The notes below the pieces were generated by a model. That model was not told the origin of the DNA, made no database searches, and saw nothing but the letters and a program-made list of their open reading frames with translations. The position numbers and the translations under genes were made by a program. A DNA stretch of 64,000 bases, from positions 186,001-250,000 of the forward strand of contig NZ_VOJA01000003.1 of NCBI RefSeq assembly GCF_007923265.1, given 5' to 3'. The DNA comes from Francisella salimarina. GTDB taxonomy: Bacteria; Pseudomonadota; Gammaproteobacteria; Francisellales; Francisellaceae. This document shows, piece after piece, positions 25,309-35,232 of this stretch; positions within the stretch are counted from its first letter, which is position 1, and every line of letters begins with the position of its first letter.

Positions 25309-27086
25309 GCTGTTACCTCATTTCTATAGAAGTTATAGAATTCACTATTTTGATCACCAACTAGCTCTTCAAATGTTCCTGTTTCAACTATTTTTCCATC
25401 TGCTAAAACTACAATTTTGTCAACACACTCTAGGAAGCTTAATTTGTGAGTTAGCATAATCACAGTTTTATCATTCCAGTTTGATTTAAGTGAGTTGATA
25501 ATTTTTTCTTCACTATTTTTATCTAAGCTCGCTGTAGGTTCATCGAGAATTAGAATATCATGAGGTTTTAGATATGCGCGAGCTAAAGCTAATCTTTGTG
25601 CTTGACCTCCAGATATTCCTATATTCTGCTCACCAACCTCCGTATCTAAACCATTTGCAAGAGAGCTTACAAAGTCATTTAAATCAGTGTTTTGTAAAGC
25701 TTGATTTATTTGCTTATCTGTAGCACTAGCATTTGCCAGTAGTAGATTATCTTTGATAGAACCTTTGAATAATGATGAGTTTTGTCCTAGCCACGAGATA
25801 TTTCTAAGCCAAGATTTTTCTTCAAGATTTTTTAGCTCAATATTGTTATTAACTAAGATATTGCCTTGATATTTTATAAAACCAAGTAGTGTATTTATTA
25901 GTGTAGTTTTACCTGCACCACTAGCTCCAACTATAGCTATTTTTTGTTTGTGATTAATCTCTAAAGAAACATTATCAAGAGCTATTTTATCATCATACTT
26001 AACTATCAAATCTTTAATGTTTATAGAGTTTACTTTATCGCTAAATATTTCATTTCTTTCTTGATGAGACGGTTGCATCTCAAATATTTTAGAAATTTCT
26101 AGAGCTGCACCAACTGCTTCCGCTTTGGCATGATAATGAGTGCTAAGCTCTCTAAGGGGCATAAAAAATTCAGGGGCTAAAAGTAGAATAAATAATCCAC
26201 CCTGTAAAGTTATATTTTCTAGCGACCACCAAATATCATTACCTGCGCCGGCATTGATAAAGCCCATACCAAGATATATCGCAACTAGAGCGATAGAAGC
26301 AGCAGCAAAAAGCTCAAGTACAGCCGAAGATAAAAAGGCAATTTTAAGAACTTTCATTGTACGGATTCTATAGTTATCAGATGCTTCGTAAATAGTCTCG
26401 CTGTGAGATTTACTTTTATTAAAAAGTTTTAGAGTTGTAAGTCCTTTTAGAGTATCTAAGAAAGTCATACTCATTCTTGCAAGTGTTTTAAAATGTTTTT
26501 GGCTCTCAGATTCTGCACCTAAACCTACTAAGATCATAAATAATGGTATAAGAGGAGCACATATTAGTAGTAGAATCCCACAGACTATACTTTGTGGAAA
26601 TATGAATACTAGAATAGCCAGTGGTAATAGTCCAGATAATGTTATTTGAGGTAAAAATTTAGTCAAGAAACCTGTTAACCCTTCAACTTGCTCCATAGCA
26701 CTAGTTATTATGTTGGCATTAGAAGTTTTATTAAGCTCAATAGGACCAAGGTTATTGACATGAGCTAGGATATCTTCACGAATTTGCTTTTTGACCATTG
26801 TTGCGGCTTTGTAGCTTACTATTTCTCGGATCCAGCTTAGAGCAGCTCTAACTAGTATAATCACAATAATCAAAACAAAATAAGTACTTAGTTGACCTAA
26901 GGTTGAATTTTGTAGATATGTTTCATAAGAAATATGAGCAAGTAAATACAGCTGACCTATTAGTAGTAGGCCACTAAGAAAAGCGATTAATACAGTTAAT
27001 TTAATCCATTTTTTAGCAGGAGATGCGATATCTTTAAGCCAATTCCTTGCTAGTTTTTTATCTTCTTTAGATGCATCTGATAGCAT
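25305..27086 (-). CDS. cydD: ABC exporter subunit CydD (cytochrome bd assembly)
   Basis: 593 residues with six membrane segments and a C-terminal ATPase domain (Walker A GASGAGKTT, signature ISGGQAQR, Walker B ILILDEPTASLD). It has the short charged N-terminal tail (KLARNWLKDIASPAKKW) typical of CydD. It is the first gene of the cydDC operon; the cydAB oxidase genes are not in the window. The 152 bases upstream separate it from a divergent small secreted gene and probably hold both promoters. Confidence 0.9.
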   Translation of the reverse strand: MLSDASKEDKKLARNWLKDIASPAKKWIKLTVLIAFLSGLLLIGQLYLLAHISYETYLQNSTLGQLSTYFVLIIVIILVRAALSWIREIVSYKAATMVKKQIREDILAHVNNLGPIELNKTSNANIITSAMEQVEGLTGFLTKFLPQITLSGLLPLAILVFIFPQSIVCGILLLICAPLIPLFMILVGLGAESESQKHFKTLARMSMTFLDTLKGLTTLKLFNKSKSHSETIYEASDNYRIRTMKVLKIAFLSSAVLELFAAASIALVAIYLGMGFINAGAGNDIWWSLENITLQGGLFILLLAPEFFMPLRELSTHYHAKAEAVGAALEISKIFEMQPSHQERNEIFSDKVNSINIKDLIVKYDDKIALDNVSLEINHKQKIAIVGASGAGKTTLINTLLGFIKYQGNILVNNNIELKNLEEKSWLRNISWLGQNSSLFKGSIKDNLLLANASATDKQINQALQNTDLNDFVSSLANGLDTEVGEQNIGISGGQAQRLALARAYLKPHDILILDEPTASLDKNSEEKIINSLKSNWNDKTVIMLTHKLSFLECVDKIVVLADGKIVETGTFEELVGDQNSEFYNFYRNEVTA

Positions 27087-27238
27087 TAGAGATTCATTAG
27101 TTTTTATTTTGTTTTAAATTATAACACAATAGAATTACAAACTTGTTTATCATGTCAAACTAGTGCTGAAATATAGTAAAAAAAAGAGTTTTGTGGTAAT
27201 TTTTATAATAGTTAATTCATTACCCTGAGGTTTATGGG

Positions 27239-27511
27239 ATGAAAAAAAGATATATACACTTATTTATATTGGGCCTAGTAATAGTACCATTATTTTGTGG
27301 GGCTGTTCCTGAAGCTACCTCTATGGATACTCCAGCTCAAAATATAAGTGATGATGGTAGTACAAATCAACAGCAATCAGAAACTGTCAAAACTTTGTCG
27401 GATGTCGAGTCTGAAAATAATCAAGCAACTATTAATAACTCCAGTAAGACTCAAACTATGAAAGAGGAAATTAGTAATATTGATGATGCAGCTAATGGTT
27501 TGACCAGCTAG
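27239..27511 (+). CDS. Small secreted hypothetical protein
   Basis: 90 residues: a signal peptide (MKKRYIHLFILGLVIVPLF, cleavage near CGA) and then a polar, probably disordered mature part rich in Ser, Asn, Gln and Thr. The Cys near the signal end lacks a good lipobox, so lipoprotein status is doubtful. GAGG lies 8 bases before the ATG. It is the first of three small plus-strand genes for envelope-located proteins. No family is recognised. Confidence 0.6.
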   Translation: MKKRYIHLFILGLVIVPLFCGAVPEATSMDTPAQNISDDGSTNQQQSETVKTLSDVESENNQATINNSSKTQTMKEEISNIDDAANGLTS

Positions 27512-27555
27512 CTAAATTTAATAAATTTGATATATAGCTATTAGGAGATTATTTT

Positions 27556-27969
27556 ATGAAAAAAATTAAGATAGTAATTGCCATGGCAACCTTGGGGTTA
27601 TCTACTTTGTCATTAGGATATGCCGATGACTTTGACTATTCACAAGGAGATTCTTATCAGGTGGGCAAGGAGCTTGGTCAATCAGTTACTCAAGCAAAAC
27701 AGGATATTATTGAGAAGACTAACAATGCTTCACAATCTATGAATCAAACATATAATGATGTTAAGAATAAATTTTCAGAAACAGCTAATCAGATAGTAGA
27801 TCAGGCAAATAAAAGTCAAGAAGTTATAAAAGCAAAGGCAAGTGATGCATCAGATACTTTGAATGATATGACTAATAGCGCCCAAACAAAAGTTCAAAAC
27901 TTTAAAAAAGGATTTGATGAAGGTACAAGTGATGATCAAGCCAGTAGCGGCGCTACGATGGTTTTTTAA
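27556..27969 (+). CDS. Small secreted helical protein
   Basis: 137 residues. A signal peptide ending at GYA (about residue 23) is followed by an almost entirely amphipathic, Ala/Lys/Asn/Gln-rich helical stretch with loose 11-residue-like repeats (KASDASDTLNDMTNSAQTK), similar in style to LEA or apolipoprotein-like stress proteins. Function unknown; a periplasmic protective or membrane-associated role is possible. TTAGGAG precedes the ATG. It shares the helical NNA/KAK style with the next gene and is probably in the same transcript. Confidence 0.65.
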   Translation: MKKIKIVIAMATLGLSTLSLGYADDFDYSQGDSYQVGKELGQSVTQAKQDIIEKTNNASQSMNQTYNDVKNKFSETANQIVDQANKSQEVIKAKASDASDTLNDMTNSAQTKVQNFKKGFDEGTSDDQASSGATMVF

Positions 27970-27989
27970 ATAGTTAGAGTAGAATTTTT

Positions 27990-28193
27990 ATGAAAATGTT
28001 TAAGAAAATTTTTGGGAAAATTAATGTTCCATTAATTATTTTCCTAGTATTAGTGGGTGGATTGTTATTTGTTGCAAATATGAAGAATCAACCTGTAAAA
28101 GAAGCTAAAGAAAAAGTAAATAATGCTGTGGATAATGTCTCTAAGTCACTTAATAGTGCAGCAAAAAGCAATAGTAGCCCAATAGAATCATAG
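27990..28193 (+). CDS. Small single-pass membrane protein
   Basis: 67 residues: basic start, one membrane segment (about 13-30, VPLIIFLVLVGGLLFVANM) and a short amphipathic tail (EAKEKVNNAVDNVSKSLNSA) like the helices of the preceding protein, reminiscent of YtxH/DUF883-type small proteins. It follows that gene by 20 bases and may interact with it. It ends 8 bases before the convergent flippase gene. Confidence 0.6.
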   Translation: MKMFKKIFGKINVPLIIFLVLVGGLLFVANMKNQPVKEAKEKVNNAVDNVSKSLNSAAKSNSSPIES

Positions 28194-28201
28194 CTGTAGA
28201 T

Positions 28202-29461
28202 TTATCTAAAAGTAAAAATAGTAGGGTTGATTTTTATTTTTGTAACTACTTTATATAGTAGATGAATATTCCAATATATCATTGATATGCTTGAGGCAAT
28301 TGCTAATCCATATACACCCCAGTATATTGTAAAAATACTTCCTAATACGATATTTAGAATTAGTGCAATATAAAATGCAAAGCAAGTACTTCTTTCAAAC
28401 CCTGCCATGTTAAGAATAGTTGCTACACAGCCAGAAAGGACATTAATAATTTGCCCAATCATTAGAATACAGAAAATAAAGTATGATGTTGTATATTGCT
28501 CTCCATACATCAAAGTTATTGGATAACCACAAATAATAAGCCCTAGAATAGCGAGAATAGAAAGAATAAATATTATTCTAGTATATGATGATATCTTTTG
28601 TTGAAATATCTCTCTAGAATTATTTTTGTAGTCATCTGCTATCTGTGATAAAACATTTGAGTTGACAGCATTTAATACAAAGCTTACTAAAGCACTGAGC
28701 TGTAGCGCAACACCGAATAGTGCTACATCACTAGGACCTGATAATCCTTTTAAAATGATAATATCAATCTGTGATAGAAGTAATAATCCCCATTGCATTA
28801 AGGCAAAAGATAAATTGCTACCAACAGGTTTGGCACTTTCAAAACTATATTTAGATGTTTGGATAAGCCATATAGATGTAACATATATGGTCATAAAAAT
28901 CATCATTGTGCCAATAAGCATTGCAGTATCATTAATGTATAAAACTATAAAAGCTATAGTTAAAAATAGCATAATAAGTCTTAATCCAAGTTGCATTAAA
29001 TTGGCAAAAACAACCACTCTTCTTGCGACAAAGAATGATTGGAATATATTTGCCATAAAAAATGGTACGGCAAATAAGAGTGCAAAATTTTCTATAGAAT
29101 TATCATGGTGTTCAGAGTGGTTATAAAAAGTTATTAGAGCAATCAATATGATTACTATTGCAAAGCCTCGTTTAAAGTACCAGTTGTGGACTCGATACGT
29201 TTCTTTATGGCGCTCAAAGTTGCTTTTTAGGTCAGATTTACCCCAAGTTCTAGCTAATATGCCTCCGGCTCCCATAGTTGCTATTACTGCTATGATAGTA
29301 GCAACTGTAACTCCAAAGATATAAAAGCCATAGTCTTTTATATTCAGGTGGCGAGCCAATAGTATAGCCGTAATAAATGCACATGCCTGACCCAAAGCTT
29401 GAACTACCATCGTTTGCAAAGATTTAGATAGTATATGATTAGAACGTATTTTATTTATCAA
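28202..29461 (-). CDS. Wzx-like polysaccharide flippase (MOP superfamily)
   Basis: 419 residues with about 12 membrane segments. The LLARHLNIKDYGFYIFG motif after TM1 and ILARTWG further on are typical of the polysaccharide-transport branch of the MOP family, which flips undecaprenyl-linked oligosaccharides to the periplasm. No glycosyltransferases lie next to it, so its substrate is open. The start is uncertain: the only codon that keeps the whole first helix is a TTG at 29461 without a clear ribosome site, and the next Met is 17 codons later. Confidence 0.78.
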   Translation of the reverse strand: MINKIRSNHILSKSLQTMVVQALGQACAFITAILLARHLNIKDYGFYIFGVTVATIIAVIATMGAGGILARTWGKSDLKSNFERHKETYRVHNWYFKRGFAIVIILIALITFYNHSEHHDNSIENFALLFAVPFFMANIFQSFFVARRVVVFANLMQLGLRLIMLFLTIAFIVLYINDTAMLIGTMMIFMTIYVTSIWLIQTSKYSFESAKPVGSNLSFALMQWGLLLLSQIDIIILKGLSGPSDVALFGVALQLSALVSFVLNAVNSNVLSQIADDYKNNSREIFQQKISSYTRIIFILSILAILGLIICGYPITLMYGEQYTTSYFIFCILMIGQIINVLSGCVATILNMAGFERSTCFAFYIALILNIVLGSIFTIYWGVYGLAIASSISMIYWNIHLLYKVVTKIKINPTIFTFR

Positions 29462-29546
29462 GATTAGCTAAGTAGTTTATTTTTCAATTAATTTAACAAG
29501 ATTTTAACAGTAAAGAGCAGATAATATAAGGATAATTTTGACTAGA

Positions 29547-30443
29547 TTACTTTGTTTGTGTATTGAATGTCTCTAGTGCAAGAGCAAGAGAACCTTTGAC
29601 GCCTGTATTATCGCCAAAAGAAGCAGGTACTATAAAGCTATCCATATCTTTTAATGCAGGATAATCAAAGTAGTTATTTAAGTATTGTTTCACATTTTTA
29701 CGAATCATATCAAACAAGATTGTTTTATGCATTACACCACCTCCAAGAATAATCTTTTCTGGAGAAAATGCACATATATAGTTTACCAATGCTTTTGCTA
29801 GATATTCTGCTTCAAATACCCATGCAATATGATCATCGTTAAGAGCTCCTGCATGAGCAACTTGCCATCGTTTATTTATAGCTGTACCAGAAGCTAGGCC
29901 TTCTATACATGTGCCATGAAAAGGGCAACAGCCCTCGAATTTATCTTTAGGATTTTGTGGGATGAAAAGATGACCAATCTCAGGATGCATAGCTCCTTGG
30001 ACTAATCTATTATTACATATAACACCGCCACCAACACCAGTACCAACTGTTAGATATAAAAGATTTTCTAAATCTTGAGCACAACCCCAAAGTTGTTCGC
30101 AAACTGCCGCAGCATTTACATCAGTATTAAAACCAATCGGTCCTTTATATACTGACTTTATAGCTCCAACGATATCAAAGTTTTGCCATGCTATCTTAGG
30201 GGTGTTTGTAATGTATCCATAAGTTTTAGATTTGATGTTGATATCAATAGGTCCAAAACATGCCAAACCTAGAGCTTTGATCTCATAGTTGTTTTGATAA
30301 CCTACTATTATCCTAAGAACTTCAGACATTGTTTCTTCAGGAGTAGTAGTATCTGTACGATGACGTTCAATTACATTTCCATCAAAATCACCAATAGTTG
30401 TAAAAAACTTGGTTCCTCCAGCTTCTATACCTAGTAAATGCAT
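29547..30443 (-). CDS. ROK-family sugar kinase (fructokinase/glucokinase type)
   Basis: 298 residues from the ATG at 30443; codons further upstream are open but not family-like. The phosphate-binding start MHLLGIEAGGTKF, the catalytic-loop FNTDVNAAA, the GTGVGGG adenosine segment and the ROK zinc motif (GCCPFHGTCIEGLASG) are present. The motif, length and IEAGGTK start resemble fructokinase/mannokinase members; the true sugar is unknown. It lies between the flippase and DUF2254 genes. Confidence 0.85.
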   Translation of the reverse strand: MHLLGIEAGGTKFFTTIGDFDGNVIERHRTDTTTPEETMSEVLRIIVGYQNNYEIKALGLACFGPIDINIKSKTYGYITNTPKIAWQNFDIVGAIKSVYKGPIGFNTDVNAAAVCEQLWGCAQDLENLLYLTVGTGVGGGVICNNRLVQGAMHPEIGHLFIPQNPKDKFEGCCPFHGTCIEGLASGTAINKRWQVAHAGALNDDHIAWVFEAEYLAKALVNYICAFSPEKIILGGGVMHKTILFDMIRKNVKQYLNNYFDYPALKDMDSFIVPASFGDNTGVKGSLALALETFNTQTK

Positions 30444-30543
30444 ATCAATTGATTTAAATAGTGTATTTAATATTCTAAATAGTATCACTGATAAGCTTAC
30501 TTTAGAATTATTTGATTGAATGTTTATTAAGTTTTTGAGAAGT

Positions 30544-31818
30544 TTATTTTTGATTTTTTAATTTATCAGTAAATATTTTCAGGTCTTTTTTTTCAAAGTC
30601 ATATTTTAATTCATTATTAGCTTGAGCTAGACAGTTTGATAGATATCCTTTTATAAAATTAATGCTATTATCATTCTCCAGTTGTTTAGAAATATGAAGA
30701 AGACTTTTTTGGATGCGTTTTGCTACCTGAAGATTATTGCTTCCATAAGTTCTTATATATTCAAATCCACTTTTTATAAAACGATCTATCTCAATACCCT
30801 CAACATAAATATTTTTATAAATAATTTTGGTAGTAGAGTCTGTATGATCAATTAGATACTTCAAACAACGATTAAGCGAATCAATAACACTAATAGCAGT
30901 TCCAGGATCATTTGTTCCAGGACTTAAAGCTTTAGCTGCGATTTCACTGAGAGTTTCTACTCCAAATATTGGATCTTCAATAAAGTTTTTTTCATTAGAG
31001 ATAATAAAATTATCAGTAATTTTGCTAAGTATCTCTTTAGATAAATATTTGGGAGATTTGATATAAGCTATAATTTCAGAGCTAGCTAAGTGTTCTCCTT
31101 TGTATTTTACAATGTATAGTTTTGCATTTAGTTTTTCACAATGGTTGTTTAGAAGTTCTAGATGAATTTCATTAAGAAATCCATAATGGTCAGAGTAAAT
31201 TGGTAGTGCCTCTTCTGGTATTCTTTCTTTATCCAGCTTATTACAGTACATGTACGGATTTTTTGTATATTGTTTAACTGTAGAAAAAGCTTGTTTCTCT
31301 GTTTTTTGCAAGATAGTTTTTATTTGTCCAAGTTTTGCAATATTGTCAATCCATACAATAAACGTAAGAATAATCCATATAAATACGAGTATGGTAATAA
31401 TAAATATTAAAAAGATTCCTGTTTGATTAAAAATTCCAGATTTAAGACCAATAGTAGCAACAACCCCATATATAAAAGCGCCGATAAAGGTTGATGTGGC
31501 TTTATGAGAGGTGCTGTCTCTTAGAAGTATAGATAGTACTCTAGGTGTTCCGGATTGACTAGCTGATGTATAAGCTGTAACTATAGCACCTACAGCAAAA
31601 ACCATTGCTGCAATCATACTATTTGTAATTATAGAGAGTAGGGTAGTAACAGTATCTTTATTAATAGTTGTAGAATAGAAATTTATACCTATTTTCTGAA
31701 ATAGATAACAAAAATATATTGCTAAAGTTGCAACAACACAATAAGCTGCAGGTTTAAACCACAATTTACTTCTAAGTATATATATCTGATGTTTTACAAA
31801 GTTTATAAATTTTGACAT
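30544..31818 (-). CDS. DUF2254 membrane protein
   Basis: 424 residues. Four membrane segments lie in the first ~170 residues, followed by a cytoplasmic domain with the family's most conserved part (AAKALSPGTNDPGTAISVID). The function of DUF2254 proteins is unknown. The gene begins after the NTF2-like gene, whose stop is 3 bases upstream, so the two are cotranscribed with serS. Nothing looks broken. Confidence 0.8.
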   Translation of the reverse strand: MSKFINFVKHQIYILRSKLWFKPAAYCVVATLAIYFCYLFQKIGINFYSTTINKDTVTTLLSIITNSMIAAMVFAVGAIVTAYTSASQSGTPRVLSILLRDSTSHKATSTFIGAFIYGVVATIGLKSGIFNQTGIFLIFIITILVFIWIILTFIVWIDNIAKLGQIKTILQKTEKQAFSTVKQYTKNPYMYCNKLDKERIPEEALPIYSDHYGFLNEIHLELLNNHCEKLNAKLYIVKYKGEHLASSEIIAYIKSPKYLSKEILSKITDNFIISNEKNFIEDPIFGVETLSEIAAKALSPGTNDPGTAISVIDSLNRCLKYLIDHTDSTTKIIYKNIYVEGIEIDRFIKSGFEYIRTYGSNNLQVAKRIQKSLLHISKQLENDNSINFIKGYLSNCLAQANNELKYDFEKKDLKIFTDKLKNQK

Positions 31819-31821
31819 TAT

Positions 31822-32181
31822 TTAATCTTCCATAATATTTCCCTGATGAAATTTCATTTTCCAGTCATTATCTACTTTAATCCAAATAGAACATCTATGG
31901 TGTTTTTGAGGGCTATCTAAATTTATAGTTTTATATGTTACCAATACTATATGCTCATTAAGCTTATCAATCTCAAAGCTATCATTAACTATTTTCATGT
32001 TAATTTTAGCTGGTGAGAATGTGGATTCTAAAATGTCTTTTTTTGTATAGAAATATCCAGATTTTCCAAACTCTTTAAAGTCATCCATTAAAACTCTAGA
32101 TATATATTTATAATCAAAGCGAGTTTCATAGGATAGTAAAGATTGTTCTAGATTAAGAAGAAGTTGACAAAGAGAAGTCAT
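31822..32181 (-). CDS. Small NTF2-like/DUF4440 protein
   Basis: 119 residues from the ATG at 32181, four bases after the serS stop; an upstream GTG would overlap serS. The N-terminal helix pair (LLLNLEQSLLSYETRF...LMDDFKEFG) and C-terminal sheet (HRCSIWIKVDNDWKMKFHQG) fit the DUF4440 cone-shaped NTF2-like fold. Such proteins are often ligand-binding or isomerase-like, with no assigned role. It sits between serS and the DUF2254 gene in one transcript. Confidence 0.7.
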   Translation of the reverse strand: MTSLCQLLLNLEQSLLSYETRFDYKYISRVLMDDFKEFGKSGYFYTKKDILESTFSPAKINMKIVNDSFEIDKLNEHIVLVTYKTINLDSPQKHHRCSIWIKVDNDWKMKFHQGNIMED

Positions 32182-32185
32182 AGGA

Positions 32186-33466
32186 TTATTTAATAACAGA
32201 AATTCCACCCATATAGTTAATAAGTGCTTCAGGAATCATGATAGATCCATTTTCTTGTTGGTAATTTTCAATAATAGCTAGTAATGTTCTACCAACTGCT
32301 AAACCAGAACCATTTAAAGTATGTACTAATTCAGGTTTTTTCATACTTGGATTTTTGTGTCTAGCTTTCATACGACGTGCTTGGAAGTCTCCGCACCAAC
32401 TACATGATGATATTTCTCTATAGGTATTTTGAGAAGGTATCCATACTTCTAGATCATAAGTCTTTTTCGCACTAAAGCCCATATCTCCTGTACAAAGTTT
32501 GACTACTCTGTATGGTAGGTTTAGTTTTTGTAGTACTTTTTCTGCATGAGATGTTAATAGCTCCAAAGATTCTTCACCTTTATCAGCTGTAGTGATATGG
32601 ACCATCTCAACTTTCTCAAATTGATGTTGACGAATTAAACCTTTAGTATCACGCCCATAAGAACCAGCCTCACTTCTAAAACATGGTGTGTGTGCTGTGT
32701 AGTATCTAGGTAGAGATTCTGTATCTAAGATTTCATCTCTTACTAGATTTGTGATAGGTACTTCTGCCGTTGGTATTAGGCTATATTCAAAGTCACCTTC
32801 TAATTTAAACAAATCTTCAGAGAACTTAGGCAACTGGCCTGTTCCATATAAACTATCATTATTTACCATATATGGCACATATAATTCTTCATAGCCATGC
32901 TTTTCTGTATGCATATCTAACATAAATTGTGTCAATGCACGATGAAGCTTTGCAATTTTACTTTTTAGAACTACAAAGCGACTACCTGTGATTTTTGCTG
33001 CAGCTTTGAAGTCAATCATATTGAGTATTTCACCTATATCTGCATGATCTTTAGCTTGAGCTTCAGGATGAAATTCACGAGGAGTCCCCCATTTTTTTAT
33101 CTCGACATTTTCACTCTCATCCTTACCAACTGGTACATCATCAGCTGGAAGATTTGGCATTGAAAGAAGAGTGTTGTTTATACAATCTTGAAGGTCTTTT
33201 AGCTCTTTTTCGATTACTTTTAGTTCATCGTTAATATCATTAACTTTGGCAAAAATATCACTAGCATCTTCACCTTTAGACTTTCTTTTACCTATTTCTT
33301 TAGAGATAGTATTACGTTGAGATTGAAGCTCTTGAGTTCTCTCTTGAAGGTCTTTTCTTTTTACTTCTTGAGCTTTGAATTCTGCTATATTAAACTGATA
33401 ACCTCTGGTTGCGAGTTTCTCAGCTACTTCTTCTAAATTATCTTTAATATATTTAGCATCAAGCAT
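32186..33466 (-). CDS. serS: Seryl-tRNA synthetase
   Basis: 426 residues, full length. The N-terminal coiled-coil tRNA-binding arm (about 30-105), class II motif 2 ([20 protein letters not shown]) and motif 3 ([19 protein letters not shown]) are present. It charges tRNA-Ser with serine. It follows gpmI by 14 bases, an unusual pairing that suggests a common transcript. No anomaly. Confidence 0.96.
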   Translation of the reverse strand: MLDAKYIKDNLEEVAEKLATRGYQFNIAEFKAQEVKRKDLQERTQELQSQRNTISKEIGKRKSKGEDASDIFAKVNDINDELKVIEKELKDLQDCINNTLLSMPNLPADDVPVGKDESENVEIKKWGTPREFHPEAQAKDHADIGEILNMIDFKAAAKITGSRFVVLKSKIAKLHRALTQFMLDMHTEKHGYEELYVPYMVNNDSLYGTGQLPKFSEDLFKLEGDFEYSLIPTAEVPITNLVRDEILDTESLPRYYTAHTPCFRSEAGSYGRDTKGLIRQHQFEKVEMVHITTADKGEESLELLTSHAEKVLQKLNLPYRVVKLCTGDMGFSAKKTYDLEVWIPSQNTYREISSCSWCGDFQARRMKARHKNPSMKKPELVHTLNGSGLAVGRTLLAIIENYQQENGSIMIPEALINYMGGISVIK

Positions 33467-33480
33467 TTTGTCTGAAATCC

Positions 33481-35019
33481 TTATTTTTCAAAATTAAAAA
33501 TAGTTTTGCCTGTCATTTCTTGAGGCTGAGTAATATCCATCACATTAAGTATAGTTGGAGCAATATCAGATAACTTACCATGCTCTAAAGCTACTTGAGC
33601 TTTTTTATGCCCAACATATACAAATGGTACCAGATTGGTAGTATGAGCAGTATGAGGTTTTTGTGTTTTAGGATTGACCATCATATCAGCATTACCATGA
33701 TCTGCAGTAATGAACATGTTACCGTCATGTTCTAGTATTGCGTCTTTTAACCTCGCTAAACATTTATCAAGATATTCAATTGCTTGCATTGCTGCCTCAT
33801 AGTTACCAGTATGACCAACCATGTCTGAGTTTGCATAGTTACAAACTATACAATCATATTTACCATTATTGATAGCGTCAACTAATTTGTCAGTAACTTC
33901 CGGAGCAGACATCTCTGGTTGTAGATCATAAGTGGCAACTTTTGGAGAAGGAATTAAGATCCTATCTTCACCTTCGAATTGATCTTCCTTACCACCATTA
34001 AAAAAGAATGTTACGTGAGGATATTTTTCAGTTTCAGCTATTCTTAGTTGAGTCTTATGATTCTTCATTAGCACTTCGCCAAGAGTATTTATTGGCTGAT
34101 CCGGTGGGAATGCTACATTGCATTTAAGTTTTGAATCGTACTCTGTAAGAGTTGTGAAGTTTATGTTTAAATATCTGTCTTTCGGGAAATGATCAAAGTT
34201 TTCATCTGTGAAAGCATGAGATATTTCTCTAGCTCTATCAGCTCTGAAATTCATAAAAATAACACTATCATTATCTTCAACTTTTATCAGTTTTCCATCT
34301 TTTTGGATACAAGTTGGAATGACAAATTCATCAGATTGATCTCTAGCATAAGACTCCTCTAGAGCTTCAAGCGCAGAATTACAAACAAACTCGGCATCTG
34401 CATTGACTATTGCTTTGTAAGCTTTTTCAACTCTATCCCAACGATTGTCTCTGTCCATTGCATAATATCTACCACTGACGCTGGCGATATACCCGATTTC
34501 TAAGTCTTGTAGTAACTTGTCTGTTTTTTTGATAGAGTCTTCAGCGGAGCGCGGAGGAGTATCTCTACCGTCTAAGAAGGCATGTAAGTATACTTTTTTC
34601 ACACCTTTTTGCTTGGCAATTTTTATCATTTCAAAAATATGTTCTTCGTGAGAATGAACTCCGCCAGGAGAGAGTAGACCCATTAAGTGGAGGTTTGAAT
34701 CTTTTTGGATAACATTGTCAATAGCATCACAGATGGCTTTATTGTCACCAAAAGTTTTTTCTTCGATTGCTTTGTCAATTTTTGTAAGCTCTTGATAGAC
34801 CACTCTACCACAGCCAATATTTACATGTCCAACTTCAGAGTTTCCCATTTGGCCTCTAGGTAACCCAACTTCTAAGCTAGATGCGCTAATTAATGTTTTA
34901 GGGAAATCTTGCCAGATGCTATCCCAGGTAGGTGTATTTGCATTTCTGATGGCATTGAAGTAATCACTTTCGCTGTAGCCCCAACCATCCAAGATCACTA
35001 AAAGAGTAGTTTTTTTCAT
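33481..35019 (-). CDS. gpmI: 2,3-bisphosphoglycerate-independent phosphoglycerate mutase
   Basis: 512 residues. The alkaline-phosphatase-like catalytic site ([10 protein letters not shown], then [14 protein letters not shown] with the phosphorylated Ser) and C-terminal metal ligands ([20 protein letters not shown]) are visible. It interconverts 3- and 2-phosphoglycerate, a manganese-dependent glycolysis/gluconeogenesis step. I start at the ATG at 35019, which has GAGGA 5 bases upstream, rather than the TTG 12 bases earlier. Confidence 0.95.
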   Translation of the reverse strand: MKKTTLLVILDGWGYSESDYFNAIRNANTPTWDSIWQDFPKTLISASSLEVGLPRGQMGNSEVGHVNIGCGRVVYQELTKIDKAIEEKTFGDNKAICDAIDNVIQKDSNLHLMGLLSPGGVHSHEEHIFEMIKIAKQKGVKKVYLHAFLDGRDTPPRSAEDSIKKTDKLLQDLEIGYIASVSGRYYAMDRDNRWDRVEKAYKAIVNADAEFVCNSALEALEESYARDQSDEFVIPTCIQKDGKLIKVEDNDSVIFMNFRADRAREISHAFTDENFDHFPKDRYLNINFTTLTEYDSKLKCNVAFPPDQPINTLGEVLMKNHKTQLRIAETEKYPHVTFFFNGGKEDQFEGEDRILIPSPKVATYDLQPEMSAPEVTDKLVDAINNGKYDCIVCNYANSDMVGHTGNYEAAMQAIEYLDKCLARLKDAILEHDGNMFITADHGNADMMVNPKTQKPHTAHTTNLVPFVYVGHKKAQVALEHGKLSDIAPTILNVMDITQPQEMTGKTIFNFEK

Positions 35020-35232
35020 ATTTATCCTCAAAAACTTTTAACTTTTGAAATTATTTTTAAATACGATTGTCATTATAACTTTATATTTGGAGTTTGTCTG
35101 CTTTGATACAAAAAAATGAAATGTTTTTATCTTTTATGTATTTTCCTAATATTATTTATGTGAAGTTAATTTTCTTATATAATTCTAGGTGGGTATTATC
35201 TACTTTTTATTAACCAGGATAATTTTTTATAT

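Noticed and set aside
30444-30488. Longer start for the ROK kinase
   Set aside because: The added 15 residues are not part of the ROK fold; the ATG at 30443 begins directly at the phosphate-binding motif.
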